64,000 nucleotides of DNA from Alphaproteobacteria bacterium (GCA_030433335.1 JAUILL010000004.1:62001-126000); one strand, 5' to 3'. Numbered from the stretch's first letter, positions 1 through 10,500 are shown. Numbers and translations: made by a program. Notes: a model not told the origin generated them from the letters alone.

Positions 1-537
1 GATCGACAGCAAAATCGGCGCAAAGGACAGGGAAACCAGAACCGACGGGATGACGAACAGCAGGTAGCCGCCAACATCACTGACGTTGACCAGACCTTGC
101 GCCGTCACGAGGCCGAAAATCTGCACAAGCATATAAAGAGACAGTGCCTGACCCCGCGTCTCGTTCGTGGTGGTGTTGTTGAGCCAGCTTTCAGCGGTCA
201 CGTACACGGCCGAGAAACAGAACCCGATCGCCACGCGTCCCACGGTCCATGCCCAAGGGTCTGCAATCGCCGGATAGAGGATCAGCACCGCTGACACCAT
301 CGAGGCCAGCGCTGCAAAGACACGGACGTGCCCGACACGCCGGATCATCTCTGGCGCCATGCGCGAGCCGCCGAGGAAACCGAGGAAATATGCGGACATC
401 ACGATCGACATCTCGAAGGTCCCGAAGCCTTCGTAAGCGCCGCGCAGACCCAAGAGGGTGCCCTGCATCCCGTTGCCCACCATCAGCAGCAAAAGACCCA
501 GCAGCAATGGCCACGCGCTCGACAACACCTGTAGCAT
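1..537 (-). CDS. MFS transporter, N-terminal part (cut by window edge)
   Basis: The reading frame starts at ATG 535-537 and is open to the window edge, giving 179 residues of an integral membrane protein. Hydrophobic segments follow one another from residue 5 on. After the second segment there is a short charged loop, and AESWLNN near residue 120 is typical of YcaD-like major facilitator transporters. The substrate cannot be read from this part. The C-terminal half lies outside the window. Family assignment is fairly safe; specificity is unknown. Confidence 0.8.
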   Translation of the reverse strand, partial: MLQVLSSAWPLLLGLLLLMVGNGMQGTLLGLRGAYEGFGTFEMSIVMSAYFLGFLGGSRMAPEMIRRVGHVRVFAALASMVSAVLILYPAIADPWAWTVGRVAIGFCFSAVYVTAESWLNNTTTNETRGQALSLYMLVQIFGLVTAQGLVNVSDVGGYLLFVIPSVLVSLSFAPILLSI

Positions 538-619
538 ACGTATCTCCCGGCGTTTGCGTTTCAGTTTGGAAGACTTATGGCACCACAACCCTCACATCAC
601 TTGGGTACTCGCACAAAGC

Positions 620-1669
620 CTAGGGAATCAACAGAGACGCATCCCCATAGGAAAAGAAACGGTATTCTTGCGAAATTGCATGGTCATATGCGGCCATGAT
701 CCGCTCGCGACCGACAAGGGCAGAAACCAGCATCATCAGCGTTGATTTCGGAAGGTGGAAGTTGGTCATCAGCGCGTCGGCCACGCGGAATTCAAAGCCG
801 GGATAGATAAAGATATCCGTATCCCCCGCCCACGGACGGATCGCACCGGTGTCACGCGCGGCCGTCTCGATCAGACGTAGAGCGGTGGTGCCCACGGGGA
901 TCACACGGCCACCGTTGGCTTTGGTTTCGGCGATCTCGGCCGCGGCAGCTTCGCTGACCTCGCCCCATTCCGAGTGCATCTTGTGGGTGGTGACGTCGTC
1001 CACCTTGACCGGCAAAAATGTCCCCGCGCCCACATGAAGCGTCACATAGGTAAAGCCCACACCCATCGCCGCCAGCTTATCCAAGAGCGGCTGGTCAAAG
1101 TGCAGGCTAGCGGTCGGAGCCGCGACTGCGCCGGTATTGCGGGCCCAAACGGTCTGGTAATCCTCTTTGTCCTGACTATCCGCAGGACGTTTGGCGGCGA
1201 TGTAGGGGGGCAAGGGCATCGCGCCCGCCTCGGCCAGCGCCGCGTCGAAGTCATCGCCGGTCAGGTTGAATTCCAGCACCGCCTGCCCCTCTTCGCGACC
1301 AACCAATTGCGCCTTGAGGTCTGCCGAAAACGCGATCCACTCGCCCTCACCCAGTTTCCGCAGGGGTTTAACCAACGCGGCCCACTGCCCATTCGGGCGC
1401 GGCTCTAGCAGGGTGACTTCGATCTTGGCGCTCACGCGACCTTGGGCACTGTCCCGCCAACGCTGGCCAAACAACCGTGCCGGAATAACTCGCGTGTCGT
1501 TCAACACCAGTCGATCCCCCGATTTCAGCAGATCCGGCAGGTCATAGACATGCAAGTCCGACAGCCCGTCAGGACGCGACACCAACAGGCGCGAGGCACT
1601 GCGCGGTTTGGCCGGTCGGGTCGCGATCAGGCTTTCAGGAAGATCAAAATCGAAGTCGCTTAGTTTCAC
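620..1669 (-). CDS. queA: S-adenosylmethionine:tRNA ribosyltransferase-isomerase QueA
   Basis: QueA moves the ribosyl part of S-adenosylmethionine onto 7-aminomethyl-7-deazaguanine in tRNA, the step to epoxyqueuosine in the cytoplasm. The 349-residue protein has the family's usual length. Recognisable parts are the N-terminal [23 protein letters not shown] near residue 55, [11 protein letters not shown] near 195, and the C-terminal [16 protein letters not shown]. The start is GTG at 1669, overlapping the stop of the upstream AsmA-like gene by four bases (GTGA), so the two are probably co-translated. The companion enzyme gene tgt is about 32 kb away at 33.5 kb. Identification is secure. Confidence 0.96.
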   Translation of the reverse strand: MKLSDFDFDLPESLIATRPAKPRSASRLLVSRPDGLSDLHVYDLPDLLKSGDRLVLNDTRVIPARLFGQRWRDSAQGRVSAKIEVTLLEPRPNGQWAALVKPLRKLGEGEWIAFSADLKAQLVGREEGQAVLEFNLTGDDFDAALAEAGAMPLPPYIAAKRPADSQDKEDYQTVWARNTGAVAAPTASLHFDQPLLDKLAAMGVGFTYVTLHVGAGTFLPVKVDDVTTHKMHSEWGEVSEAAAAEIAETKANGGRVIPVGTTALRLIETAARDTGAIRPWAGDTDIFIYPGFEFRVADALMTNFHLPKSTLMMLVSALVGRERIMAAYDHAISQEYRFFSYGDASLLIP

Positions 1670-4600
1670 TGGCTTACCTTTGGCGGAGGGCGGCGGAAGA
1701 TTTCTCTGAACATGCCGGGGGTCAGAACCGACAACGGATTGACCCCGACATCCGGCGCAGAGGTAGTCCCCGTGAGCGTAAAGTTAAAGCCAAAGAGTCC
1801 TTCGCCTTGACGGGTGAAAATCCCGCCGATGCCATTCAGCATATAGACAGGGGACAGGACCCCCTGCAAATCAAGGCGGTTCGATTTCAGTCCGATCGTT
1901 CCGTCCAATGAAAGCCCCATCGACGGGCCGACAGCGCTGCCCTCAAGAAGAATGAACTGCTCTGGCGTTAGCCGGAACTTCGCATCGACGTTCGAGAAGT
2001 AAATCCCGCCATTGGCCATCTGATCCAAAAGACCCACGACGCTCACCGCGTTCAGCAAATCTGTGACCGCAGGGGCGTCGTACAGGCGTGTATTGGTGAT
2101 GGCGAGAACGCCGTCGTACTGGCCATCTGTACGCGCAGGCGTGAGCGTGAGCACCATCTCGCCGCCGTTTGCTTGCTTCAGAATGCCCGCGTCGCGCATC
2201 ACATCGCCGCCATCTTCGCTGGTCACCCGAATTGCACTTCGCCCCCGACTCGGCGCGATCAGGCCTTCGACAGGTGCACCACCGTTGACCTTGGCGGTAA
2301 AGTTTCCACGCAGACCGCCTGTGGTATCAAAGTCCCCGTTGAACTGTTGCAAAGCGATTCCACTGGTGATCCGAACCGTCATGTCTGACAAACGGATCGG
2401 CCCGCCTTCGCCGCCTCCTGACTTGCTGCCGGGAATCTTGGAAACATCAACCGTCCCGCCCGTCACCGAAATCAGCGGAGCAGCGTTTTCGCGAAGTCCC
2501 AAAGTCACCGCCGCATCAAGCCATCCCGCCGCCTGAAGACGCGAGAGACGAACATCAGAGACTTTTCCCTCGGCGGTGGTTTTCAAATCTCCCGCCAATG
2601 ACAGTCCCGGAGCAGCGAACTCCAATGTCCCGATTTTCAGCGGGTTCAACTGACCTGCGACGGTCAGATTGCCTTTGGCACTTTGTGCTTTGGCCCAGCC
2701 CAGCGCATCCAGCCCAACTCCCACACCGGACAGGGCGCTCGTTAGGCTGAAATCAATCGGCGCGTTCTTTGGCAGAGACATCTCGAGCGTCCCCGCCCCG
2801 CGCCCCGTCACGGCGACAGCCCCAAGGTCAATTTTCAAAGCGTCCAGCGCTTGTTTGCTCAGCTCGATCTGCGCTTTGACAGTGGGCGTTCCATTTTTCG
2901 GTGCGCGAAATGTTCCGTCAAACGGCAATGAGTCAAAGCGCCCTTTGCCAGAGATTCTGACCCCGGATGGATCGGCATGCAGCTGCAATGTTTCGGCGGC
3001 GATCGTGCGCCCCGCCACGAGAGTGTCTGTACGGACCTGCGAAATCTCGGCGTCGAAATCATAGGCCACGTCGTCAGGACCGAGTTTCGGCTTGAAAGGG
3101 ATTTGCAGGCTCCCGCTAATTTTCGCCCGTCCGTCAGCGAGGGTGATCGGCAAATTCGCTTTGGTCGGTACAAGCAAGGGTTCGCTGTCCAACAAACTCA
3201 TGAAAGCGGTGACAGTACCTTCGCCCTTGAGATTTAGCTGTGCATCTTCTGGTGGCTTGCCAAAACGCGGAATTTCGTAGCGCGATCCAGAGATATCGAT
3301 CACGCCGCCCTGCTTCGGGCGGACCTCGCCTTCGTCCAAGGCAATCGCAAAGCGGGTGTTGTCCAATGCCGCAATCCCCGAGGCCGACTGGATCTTGGGC
3401 ATGGTCGGCAAATACTGGACGGACGCCCCTTCGAAGGCGAAATCCAACTGATGCTTGGGCTTCTGTCCCGGTTCAGCAGCGAGATGAAACTGTATGTCCC
3501 GCAAGGTCCCAGCCGTGATGTTGTTCGCCAACCACTCGCGGACCTTGTCAGCTTTGCTTTCGGGCCAATAGGACACCACATCTTCGGGTGCAATTTCATC
3601 GACTTCGGCCAAGAGGCTCAGAGCCCAACCGCCCACCGCAGCCTCGACCCGACCAGAGACATTCGCGCGCCCCTCGGGAACCTCGACTGTCAGTTGACCC
3701 AGATCCAGCGCGAAATCATCCAGCGAAAGTCGGAAGCTGGCCGTCGCTTGCTGAATATCGAGCGGCTTGGTCAGCACTCCAATCGGAGCCGCGTTTAAGT
3801 CTGACAGCCTAATCTGCGCGATCATCGCTTTGGGCCAAGGGTTGCCTTCTTCGGTGATCAGACGCGCACTGCCTTCGGCGCGGCCACTGATCCCGTCGCT
3901 ATCGACCGAGACCTCATCAAACAGCAGCAGTCCTGCCGCAGGCTCGTAGTTGAAATAGGTGCGTGCGCCATTAAAGGGCACGGGCCGCGCATCCGCATTC
4001 GGGCGCAGTGCGCCTGCGCCGACCGAAAGCGACGCGCTCAGATTACTAAGTGCTCCGGCGTCATCCATCTGCCCACGCAGAGACCCTGAAAGCGGCGCAT
4101 CAAGCGCACCAAAGAAACTGAGCGCGGGTGCTTGGGTCGCGATGTCCTGCGCCAGCAAATCCGTCACGGTGAGTCCGAAGTCTGCCGACAACTCACCGAT
4201 CGTCCGCCAGTAGCTGGCTTCGACGGTCGCTGCTGTGGCCCCACCCGTCAGCAATGTCATCGTCGAAGCTGCGTGCAAATCCTCGCCGCTGCGCTCGACC
4301 GTAAAGCGCCCGCCATCCACGGTCCAAGACCGCTCTGCCCGCAAATCAACATAGCGCAGGCTGATGTTATCAAGTTCCACAGTCCTCAGCGCGCTGAGTT
4401 CCGGCGTCTCGAAAGCGGTGTCCATCACCGAGATCAGCCTCGGAAAGTCCATGGATTGCTCGACCGGCACTTCTGACCTGCCAAAGGACAACTCGAACGT
4501 GCCGTCTGATGCACGCTTCAGATCAATCAGCAAGCCACTGATCGCGATGTGCTCTGCCGCGAGTGTCCCTTTTGCCAGACTGCGGCCGGACAAATTCACG

Positions 4601-4944
4601 CGCATGTTGCTGACGCGTGCGAGGGCCGCTCCGTCCGGCTGTATGATCCGCGTGTTCCGCAGCTCGACCCACGGACGCAGTCCCGACCCCATCGTGAGAA
4701 AAATCTCGCCCAACTGGACCCGTGCGCCAGTGCCCTGACCGGCCAACGCCTGTTCAATCCGCACCTCGGCCCATTCCGGCGCGCGCACAGGGCGATCCAG
4801 CAGGTACAACGCCCCGCCTACCGGCAACAAAACCGTCAGCAAAAGCACCACACCGACAAACGCCCACAATTTCCGACGCTTGCGCGGCGGATCGATGGGG
4901 TTTTCTGCCTTTTCAGGTGCCTCGTTCTCTTTCTTTTCGGTCAT
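1666..4944 (-). CDS. AsmA/YhdP-like envelope protein (DUF3971 type)
   Basis: A 1092-residue protein with a charged Lys/Arg/Glu-rich N-terminus, one membrane anchor at about residues 27-50, and then about 1000 residues of beta-rich repeats poor in charge clusters. This layout is that of AsmA-like/YhdP proteins, which are thought to bridge inner and outer membrane and move phospholipids. The C-terminal region (about 960-1080) resembles the conserved AsmA-like C-terminus, with a hydrophobic stretch before [18 protein letters not shown]. It ends four bases inside queA and is divergent from bcp, only 39 bases away. I assign it by architecture and composition. The exact subfamily (YhdP versus another AsmA-like group) is inference. 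Confidence 0.75.
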   Translation of the reverse strand: MTEKKENEAPEKAENPIDPPRKRRKLWAFVGVVLLLTVLLPVGGALYLLDRPVRAPEWAEVRIEQALAGQGTGARVQLGEIFLTMGSGLRPWVELRNTRIIQPDGAALARVSNMRVNLSGRSLAKGTLAAEHIAISGLLIDLKRASDGTFELSFGRSEVPVEQSMDFPRLISVMDTAFETPELSALRTVELDNISLRYVDLRAERSWTVDGGRFTVERSGEDLHAASTMTLLTGGATAATVEASYWRTIGELSADFGLTVTDLLAQDIATQAPALSFFGALDAPLSGSLRGQMDDAGALSNLSASLSVGAGALRPNADARPVPFNGARTYFNYEPAAGLLLFDEVSVDSDGISGRAEGSARLITEEGNPWPKAMIAQIRLSDLNAAPIGVLTKPLDIQQATASFRLSLDDFALDLGQLTVEVPEGRANVSGRVEAAVGGWALSLLAEVDEIAPEDVVSYWPESKADKVREWLANNITAGTLRDIQFHLAAEPGQKPKHQLDFAFEGASVQYLPTMPKIQSASGIAALDNTRFAIALDEGEVRPKQGGVIDISGSRYEIPRFGKPPEDAQLNLKGEGTVTAFMSLLDSEPLLVPTKANLPITLADGRAKISGSLQIPFKPKLGPDDVAYDFDAEISQVRTDTLVAGRTIAAETLQLHADPSGVRISGKGRFDSLPFDGTFRAPKNGTPTVKAQIELSKQALDALKIDLGAVAVTGRGAGTLEMSLPKNAPIDFSLTSALSGVGVGLDALGWAKAQSAKGNLTVAGQLNPLKIGTLEFAAPGLSLAGDLKTTAEGKVSDVRLSRLQAAGWLDAAVTLGLRENAAPLISVTGGTVDVSKIPGSKSGGGEGGPIRLSDMTVRITSGIALQQFNGDFDTTGGLRGNFTAKVNGGAPVEGLIAPSRGRSAIRVTSEDGGDVMRDAGILKQANGGEMVLTLTPARTDGQYDGVLAITNTRLYDAPAVTDLLNAVSVVGLLDQMANGGIYFSNVDAKFRLTPEQFILLEGSAVGPSMGLSLDGTIGLKSNRLDLQGVLSPVYMLNGIGGIFTRQGEGLFGFNFTLTGTTSAPDVGVNPLSVLTPGMFREIFRRPPPKVSQ

Positions 4945-4983
4945 GCGGCCCTAGACTGCCCGTAAACACTCATTGCAAGGTAT

Positions 4984-5451
4984 ATGCCCATGATTGAAGT
5001 TGGCGCGAAAGCCCCCGAATTCACACTCCCCCGTGATGGCGGCGGCGAGGTTTCACTGGAAAGCCTGCAAGGTCAGGCTGTCGTGCTCTATTTCTACCCC
5101 AAGGACGACACCCCCGGCTGCACCAAAGAGGCGATTGCCTTTACCGAGCATGCGGATGCCTTTGGCGCGGCGAATGCGGTGGTGCTGGGGATTTCCAAAG
5201 ACACCGTTGCCAAGCATGACAAGTTCCGCGACAAGCACGGCCTGAAAGTGGCGCTTTTGTCCGACGAAAACAGCGATGTTTGCGAACGCTATGGCGTCTG
5301 GAAAGAAAAGAACATGTACGGTCGCAAATACATGGGCATCGAACGCACCACCGTGCTGATCGATGCGTCGGGCGCCATCGCCCGCATCTGGCCCAAGGTC
5401 AAAGTTGCCGGACATGCCGAAGACGTACTGGAGGCCGTGAAGGCGCTGTGA
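4984..5451 (+). CDS. bcp: Thioredoxin-dependent peroxiredoxin Bcp/PrxQ
   Basis: Reduces hydrogen peroxide and organic hydroperoxides with a peroxidatic cysteine regenerated by thioredoxin, in the cytoplasm. The 155-residue protein has VLYFYPKDDTPGCTKEA near residue 35, where Cys is peroxidatic; there is no second Cys five residues later as in E. coli Bcp, so recycling may differ. GVWKEKNMYGRKYMGIERTT is typical of the family. ATG codons exist at 4984 and 4990; AAGG at 4977-4980 is better spaced for 4990, so the protein may be two residues shorter. The stop overlaps the GTG of the DUF455 gene, so both are co-transcribed. Confidence 0.92.
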   Translation: MPMIEVGAKAPEFTLPRDGGGEVSLESLQGQAVVLYFYPKDDTPGCTKEAIAFTEHADAFGAANAVVLGISKDTVAKHDKFRDKHGLKVALLSDENSDVCERYGVWKEKNMYGRKYMGIERTTVLIDASGAIARIWPKVKVAGHAEDVLEAVKAL

Positions 5452-6275
5452 CCCAAACTCTGGCAGAAATGGCCACCGAGGTACTGACCTGCGGTGAAGG
5501 ACGCGAGAAGACCGAAATCTCTAAACGGCACGCAGAGGCTTGGTTCGCCTCCCGCAAGGCAGGCACGCCCATTCCCGTGGGCACCGCGACCCCGCCCTTG
5601 CGCCCGTCCCGTCCGGCCAAGCCAGCGCTTCTTGATCCTCGCGATGTGCCCCGCCGCCGCCCCGGCAGCCTGCAGGGGCGCATCGCTTTGCTGCATGCGG
5701 TCGCCCATATCGAGCTGAACGCGGTGGACCTGCACTGGGACATCATCGCGCGGTTCGGACACATCCCCATGCCGATCGGCTTTTACGACGACTGGGTGAA
5801 GTCGGCGGCTGAGGAATCAAAACATTTCAACCTGATCTGCGACTGCCTCGAAGATTTGGGCAGCCACTACGGCGCCCTTCCCGCCCATGCCGGCATGTGG
5901 AAGGCCGCTGAAGACACTGCCGAGGATTTCATGGGCCGCCTCGCCGTGGTCCCGATGGTGCTCGAGGCCCGAGGGCTCGACGTGACCCCCGGCATGATCG
6001 AGATTTTCCGCAAGGCCAAAGCGGACAAGGCCGTCGAGGCGCTGGAAGTCATCTATTCCGAAGAGGTCGGGCACGTCGCGTTTGGCTCCAAGTGGTTCCA
6101 TTTCATGTGCGGACGCGAGAATTTGGACCCCAAGGATGTGTTCCACGATCTGGTGCGCCGCTATTTCCACGGCGCGCTGAAGCCCCCCTTCAACGAAGAA
6201 AAGCGGGCCGAGGCAGGGATTCCCCCTGACTTCTATTGGCCTCTGACCGAAACGGGGTCGGTCACGGACGAATAG
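5448..6275 (+). CDS. DUF455 ferritin-like protein
   Basis: A 275-residue protein of the DUF455 family, which has a ferritin-like four-helix fold and probably binds two metal ions. Candidate ligands are seen in HIELNAVDLHWD, AAEESKHFNLIC and YSEEVGHVAFG, the spaced Glu/His pattern of diiron carboxylate proteins. The longer open frame reaches back to 5280, but this part lies in a second frame inside bcp. I choose GTG 5448, which overlaps the bcp stop as GTGA; the protein then begins MTQTLAEMATEVL. Coupling to a peroxiredoxin suggests a role in oxidative or metal stress, which is inference. The biochemical function of the family is not settled. Confidence 0.85.
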   Translation: MTQTLAEMATEVLTCGEGREKTEISKRHAEAWFASRKAGTPIPVGTATPPLRPSRPAKPALLDPRDVPRRRPGSLQGRIALLHAVAHIELNAVDLHWDIIARFGHIPMPIGFYDDWVKSAAEESKHFNLICDCLEDLGSHYGALPAHAGMWKAAEDTAEDFMGRLAVVPMVLEARGLDVTPGMIEIFRKAKADKAVEALEVIYSEEVGHVAFGSKWFHFMCGRENLDPKDVFHDLVRRYFHGALKPPFNEEKRAEAGIPPDFYWPLTETGSVTDE

Positions 6276-6395
6276 TTCCCCCTACGGAAACAAAGTGGCA
6301 TCAATCGGCAGGTTCTCGCCGAAATGGCGGGATGTGGCGCACCCACGGAGCCGGAATTTTCAAAAAGGTTGCGCCGAAAACACGGTGCGGTTTAT

Positions 6396-6457
6396 CCCCT
6401 AGGCACGCCGTTGTTGCGCCCTTTCGTGTGCCGGCGTCAAAAACACGACCTAGGGGA
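6396..6457 (+). promoter_or_regulatory. Possible ribosome-site-masking hairpin before the M23 gene
   Basis: CCCCTAGG at 6396-6403 is the exact inverse of CCTAGGGG at 6449-6456. Inside, ACGCCG (6405-6410) can pair with CGGCGT (6432-6437). The right arm contains the probable Shine-Dalgarno AGGGGA (6452-6457), eight bases before the GTG start at 6466, so folding would hide it. Seen directly: the repeats. Inferred: the regulatory effect. Confidence 0.4.
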
Positions 6458-6465
6458 CCTAACCA

Positions 6466-7800
6466 GTGAGAAGCCGCGTTAACCGCTTTATCGAAACACG
6501 CTTCGGCAATGTGTTTCCGGAACGCCGCGTATTTTTGCGTTCAGACACCGAAACCCGCTTTATCCGCCTAACACCGCTGACCCAGATCACCGCGCTCGGC
6601 GGGTTGGCGTTGATCATGGCATGGGCCGCGATATCGACGTCGATCCTGTTGATGGACAGCATTGGATCCGGCAACGTCCGCGCCCAAGTCCAGCGAGAAC
6701 AAGAGAACTACGAAGAGCGCCTGAACCGACTGGCTCTGGAACGCGACATGCGCTCCGAAGAAGCGTCGGACGCGCAGGATCGTTTCAATCTGGCGCTGCA
6801 GCAGATTTCGGTCATGCAGACCCAGCTTCTGGCCTCCGAAGATCGCCGCCGCGAGTTGGAGACCGGCCTGACCGTTGTGCAGGACACCCTGCGCCGTGCG
6901 ATGACCGCGCGCGACGCTGCCACCGAACGCGCCGGCACGCTCGAGGCTGCCCTGAACGGCGAAGAGGGCGCGATCAGCGTTCTGCCCATGGGCGCAGAGG
7001 TGAATGGCGCAGTCGACGCTTTGAGCATTGCTCTGTCCGAGACCGCCGCAGAGCGCGATACCAAAGCGGCCGAAGCCCGCAAAGCGCTCCGCGAGGCTGA
7101 CGAGATCGCCATGCAGCTCAAACTGCTGCGCGATCAGAACGACCGCGTGTTCCGCCAGCTCGAAGAGGCTATGACTGTCTCGGTCGAGCCCCTGAACAAA
7201 ATGTTCCGAAACGCAGGCATGGATCCTGACCGCATCATCGGTCAGATTCGCAGCCGCTATTCCGGTCAGGGCGGACCGCTGATGCCGCTGACCTTCGGCC
7301 CCGAAGAAGAACACAGTCACGAAATCGACCGCGCCAACCGTCTGCTGGAACAGATGGACATGCTGAACATGTACCGCATGGCCGCTGAAAAAGCGCCCTT
7401 TGCGTCGCCTGTTAAATCGGCATTCCGCTTTACCAGCCCCTACGACTACCGCCGCGACCCGAAAACAGGCGGACGCCGTATGCACGCCGGTGTAGATTTT
7501 GCAGCATCCACCGGAACGCCGCTTTACGCGACGGCCGATGGCGTAGTAATCCATGCTGGCTGGTCGTCTGGTTATGGTCGTTTGGTTAAAATCCAGCATG
7601 AATTTGGTATCGAGACAAGGTATGCCCACTTGTCCAAACTTAACGTGACCAAGGGCCAAAGGGTCTCGCGTGGTGACCGTATCGGTGATATGGGAGCATC
7701 AGGACGCGTGACCGGCGTGCACCTGCATTACGAGGTGCGTGTCGGGGGCAAACCCGTCAACCCGATGGTATATATCAAGGCTGCTAATGATGTTTTCTAA
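6466..7800 (+). CDS. M23 family peptidoglycan endopeptidase with N-terminal DUF5930-like region
   Basis: A membrane-anchored murein hydrolase of 444 residues. After a basic N-terminus there is one membrane segment (about residues 42-62), a long Glu/Arg-rich coiled coil (about 70-245), and the M23 domain from about 325. Zinc ligands are visible in HAGVDF (near 340) and HLHYEV (near 420), with RYAHLSKLNV between them. The start is GTG 6466 with AGGGGA eight bases upstream. It overlaps the next gene, a bactofilin; linked M23-bactofilin pairs are known in several bacteria to shape the cell wall, so a joint role is likely. The leader may form a hairpin that masks the ribosome site. Confidence 0.9.
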   Translation: MRSRVNRFIETRFGNVFPERRVFLRSDTETRFIRLTPLTQITALGGLALIMAWAAISTSILLMDSIGSGNVRAQVQREQENYEERLNRLALERDMRSEEASDAQDRFNLALQQISVMQTQLLASEDRRRELETGLTVVQDTLRRAMTARDAATERAGTLEAALNGEEGAISVLPMGAEVNGAVDALSIALSETAAERDTKAAEARKALREADEIAMQLKLLRDQNDRVFRQLEEAMTVSVEPLNKMFRNAGMDPDRIIGQIRSRYSGQGGPLMPLTFGPEEEHSHEIDRANRLLEQMDMLNMYRMAAEKAPFASPVKSAFRFTSPYDYRRDPKTGGRRMHAGVDFAASTGTPLYATADGVVIHAGWSSGYGRLVKIQHEFGIETRYAHLSKLNVTKGQRVSRGDRIGDMGASGRVTGVHLHYEVRVGGKPVNPMVYIKAANDVF

Positions 7801-8269
7801 AAGCAAGATCAACGAACCTGGCCCCAAGGCCACCGAAGCTCCGGCACCGGCTCCGGCACCTGCGGAAAAGACTGAATTCAAAGCGCCCGCGGCGACCAAG
7901 GCAAAGCCCCCCGCATCGGTTCTGTCGTCTGATCTGCACGTCGAAGGTAACATCCGCACCACGGGCGATGTTCAGGTCGAAGGCACCGTTGACGGCGATA
8001 TCCGCGCGCACCTGCTGACCGTTGGCGAAACCGCCACCATCAAAGGCGAAGTCGTTGCTGACGACGTCGTGGTCAACGGCCGCATCGTAGGCCGCGTGCG
8101 TGGCCTGAAGGTCCGCCTGACCTCTTCGGCACGTGTTGAGGGTGACATCATCCACAAGACCATCGCCATCGAGAGCGGTGCGCACTTCGAAGGTTCGGTC
8201 CAGCGTCAGGACGACCCGCTGTCGACCGCAGGCGCCAAGCGCATCACCGGCCCCGAAAGCAAGAGCTAA
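7787..8269 (+). CDS. Bactofilin (polymer-forming cytoskeletal protein)
   Basis: Bactofilins polymerise without nucleotide into filaments that position wall enzymes. The 160-residue protein has a Pro/Ala-rich N-terminal tail (about residues 10-40), then the beta-helical bactofilin core from SDLHVEGNIRTTGDVQVEG to HFEGSV, with repeating G-x-(V/I) turns, and a short tail. Two adjacent ATGs at 7787 and 7790 lie inside the end of the M23 gene; AAGG at 7777-7780 fits both. The overlap implies translational coupling with the M23 peptidase. A strong terminator follows at 8321. Confidence 0.92.
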   Translation: MMFSKSKINEPGPKATEAPAPAPAPAEKTEFKAPAATKAKPPASVLSSDLHVEGNIRTTGDVQVEGTVDGDIRAHLLTVGETATIKGEVVADDVVVNGRIVGRVRGLKVRLTSSARVEGDIIHKTIAIESGAHFEGSVQRQDDPLSTAGAKRITGPESKS

Positions 8270-8320
8270 TCCGGCATTCTCCGGATCGGCCGTTCGGGAC
8301 GATCTCTTAGGACGAGACAG

Positions 8321-8350
8321 AAAAGGCACCGCAAATTGCGGTGCCTTTTT
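8321..8350 (+). terminator. Rho-independent terminator after bactofilin
   Basis: Perfect 12-base stem AAAAGGCACCGC / GCGGTGCCTTTT with a five-base AAATT loop, running into a T tract on the + strand. It closes the M23-bactofilin unit. Confidence 0.9.
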
Positions 8351-8368
8351 CTATTCGTGTTCCGGTGG

Positions 8369-9151
8369 TCAGGCGTTCTCGATCAGGATGCGATAGAGAT
8401 GCCAGGTCGCGTGCCCTAGAATGGGCAACACGATGAACAAACCCAAGAAGCCTGGCAACATCGCGACAAAAGTCAGCACCGCCACGATCCCGGCCCAGAT
8501 CAGCATCGGCACAGGCGCCTGCGTGACGACCTCGAAGCTACTGATCATCGCTGTCACGAAATCCACATCACGGTCCACCACCATCGGCAGGCCAACCACC
8601 GTGATCGCAAAGATCAGCAGGGCAAAAACTGCCCCGATTGCCGTCCCGACCGCCAGCATCGTCAGCCCGTTGGCCGTCAGGTAGACGTCGTAAGACGTCG
8701 AGACGTTGGTCATCGTCGAGAGCCCCATGAAGAGGGCAAAGATCATGTGCGCGATAAAGAACCAGAACAGGAAGATGATGACGACCACAGCGCTCAGCCA
8801 CGGCAGCTGGCGACTCCCCTGCCCTTTGACCGCGCCAAAGATGCGGTGCCAGTCCATCGCGAGCCCGAACTCCAGCCGGCGTGATGTCTCGTACAAGCCC
8901 ACCGCCGCAAAACTGCCCAGCAAAGGGAAGCTGATCACTGCTAGCACCAGCCAATAGGTCTGCCCCGTCATCACAGTGATCGCCCACATCAGCCATCCGA
9001 CAACGACATAGACGCCCGCAAAGATCAGCCCAAACACCGGTGACCGTCGAAAGTCCCCAACGCCGCGACGTAGCGCCAAAAAAACGTCAGACATCGTTGC
9101 TTGCGCCAGCTCGGGCGCGCCGAGCTTGCTGCCCTGCTCAATGGCATCCAT
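8369..9151 (-). CDS. DUF2189 integral membrane protein
   Basis: A 260-residue protein with about six strongly hydrophobic segments, starting after a cytoplasmic N-terminus that contains the RRGVGDFRRSPVFGLIFA pattern seen in DUF2189 proteins. The loop YETSRRLEFG between segments is also typical. Function is unknown; many members lie near respiratory or redox genes, but here the neighbours are bactofilin and prfB, so context gives no clue. GGGGAG lies about nine bases before the ATG at 9151. It stands alone between two terminators. Confidence 0.82.
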   Translation of the reverse strand: MDAIEQGSKLGAPELAQATMSDVFLALRRGVGDFRRSPVFGLIFAGVYVVVGWLMWAITVMTGQTYWLVLAVISFPLLGSFAAVGLYETSRRLEFGLAMDWHRIFGAVKGQGSRQLPWLSAVVVIIFLFWFFIAHMIFALFMGLSTMTNVSTSYDVYLTANGLTMLAVGTAIGAVFALLIFAITVVGLPMVVDRDVDFVTAMISSFEVVTQAPVPMLIWAGIVAVLTFVAMLPGFLGLFIVLPILGHATWHLYRILIENA

Positions 9152-9243
9152 TCATGGTCTCCCCTCTTCCTCCGGAAGGGAGCCTAGCGACCCAGAGACG
9201 TGCCGCGAAGATGTAAATTCAATACAGCTTAGAGAGAGGCCAA

Positions 9244-9271
9244 GAAAAAACCGCGGCGATGGGGCCGCGGT
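9244..9271 (-). terminator. Terminator of prfB
   Basis: On the - strand ACCGCGG (9265-9271) and CCGCGGT (9250-9256) pair around an eight-base loop and are followed by a run of T. It lies just past the prfB stop. Confidence 0.85.
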
Positions 9272-9276
9272 GATCT

Positions 9277-10404
9277 TTAGTCCTCGAAGGTCGCTTCGGC
9301 GCGGGACTTGCCGCTGACGTCCATGGCCAGCGTCGCCGCCATCAGCCCGTCCAGATCCCCGTCCAGAACGCCCGAGGTATCCGAGGTCTCGAACCCCGTC
9401 CGCAGGTCCTTGACCATCTGGTAGGGCTGCAGAACGTAAGAGCGGATCTGGTTGCCCCAACCCGCGTCGCCCTTGGCTTCGTGAGCGGCGTTGATGTCCG
9501 CGTTCCGGCGATCCAGTTCCATCTGGTACAGACGCGATTTCAGAGCCTTCATGGCGATATCACGGTTCTGGTGCTGCGACTTTTCAGACGAGGTCACGAC
9601 GATGCCAGTCGGAATGTGCGTGATCCGCACCGCCGAGTCGGTCGTGTTCACGTGCTGACCGCCTGCACCGGACGAACGGTAGGTGTCGATGCGGATTTCG
9701 CTCGGGTTCACTTCGATCTCTATGTTGTCGTCGACCACGGGATAAACCCAGACCGAGCTAAACGAAGTATGGCGACGCGCCGCCGAGTCATAGGGCGAAA
9801 TGCGGACCAGACGGTGCACGCCGCTCTCCGTCTTGAGCCAGCCATAGGCGTTGTGGCCGCTGATCTTGTAGACCGCCGACTTGATGCCCGCTTCTTCGCC
9901 GGGGCTCATGGACTGCAGTTCGACCTTGTAGCCCTTCTTCTCGGCCCAGCGCACGTACATGCGCGACAGGATCGAGGCCCAGTCACAGCTCTCGGTGCCG
10001 CCCGCGCCCGAGTTGATCTCGAGGAAGGTGTCGTTGCTGTCCGCTTCGCCGTTTAGCAGAGCCTCTAGCTCTTTCTGGGCAGCGGTCTTGGCCAGTTCTT
10101 TCAGAGCAAGCTCGGCGTCTTTGACGACCTCGTCATCCTCTTCCATCTCGCCGAGCTCGATCATGTCGATGTTGTCCTGCAGCTCTTGCTTGATGCCTGT
10201 GTAGACATTAATCGAATCGATCAGGGTCTGACGGTCGCGCATCAGCTTTTGCGCGGCCTCAGGATCGTCCCACAGGGTCGGATCTTCGACGCGGGCGTTG
10301 AATTCCTCGAGCCGGTGCTGCGCGGTGTCCCAGTTCAGGCGCTGGCGCAACAGCTCCAGCGATTTTTCGATCTCGGCCACGGTGTTCTGTGCTTCTGCGC
10401 GCAT
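9277..10404 (-). CDS. prfB: Peptide chain release factor 2
   Basis: RF2 recognises UGA and UAA stop codons and triggers peptide release. The 375-residue protein carries the catalytic GGQ in [18 protein letters not shown] (near residue 252). At the codon-reading loop it has SPYDS where E. coli has SPF, so Tyr replaces Phe. It reads in a single frame with no sign of the UGA-dependent +1 frameshift that controls E. coli prfB. It lies 96 bases downstream of the PBP1A gene and probably shares its transcript. A strong terminator follows. Confidence 0.97.
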   Translation of the reverse strand: MRAEAQNTVAEIEKSLELLRQRLNWDTAQHRLEEFNARVEDPTLWDDPEAAQKLMRDRQTLIDSINVYTGIKQELQDNIDMIELGEMEEDDEVVKDAELALKELAKTAAQKELEALLNGEADSNDTFLEINSGAGGTESCDWASILSRMYVRWAEKKGYKVELQSMSPGEEAGIKSAVYKISGHNAYGWLKTESGVHRLVRISPYDSAARRHTSFSSVWVYPVVDDNIEIEVNPSEIRIDTYRSSGAGGQHVNTTDSAVRITHIPTGIVVTSSEKSQHQNRDIAMKALKSRLYQMELDRRNADINAAHEAKGDAGWGNQIRSYVLQPYQMVKDLRTGFETSDTSGVLDGDLDGLMAATLAMDVSGKSRAEATFED

Positions 10405-10500
10405 CTTCGTCCTATGGGTTTGAAAGGGTCAAAGGGCGCCGCGCGGGGCGGCAGCCCTGTCAGGCAGCGGTGATACCGCAGCATCGCTATATGAGCAAGG

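Noticed and set aside
9277-10404. Programmed frameshift in prfB
   Set aside because: The gene reads in one frame from start to stop, with no early in-frame TGA.
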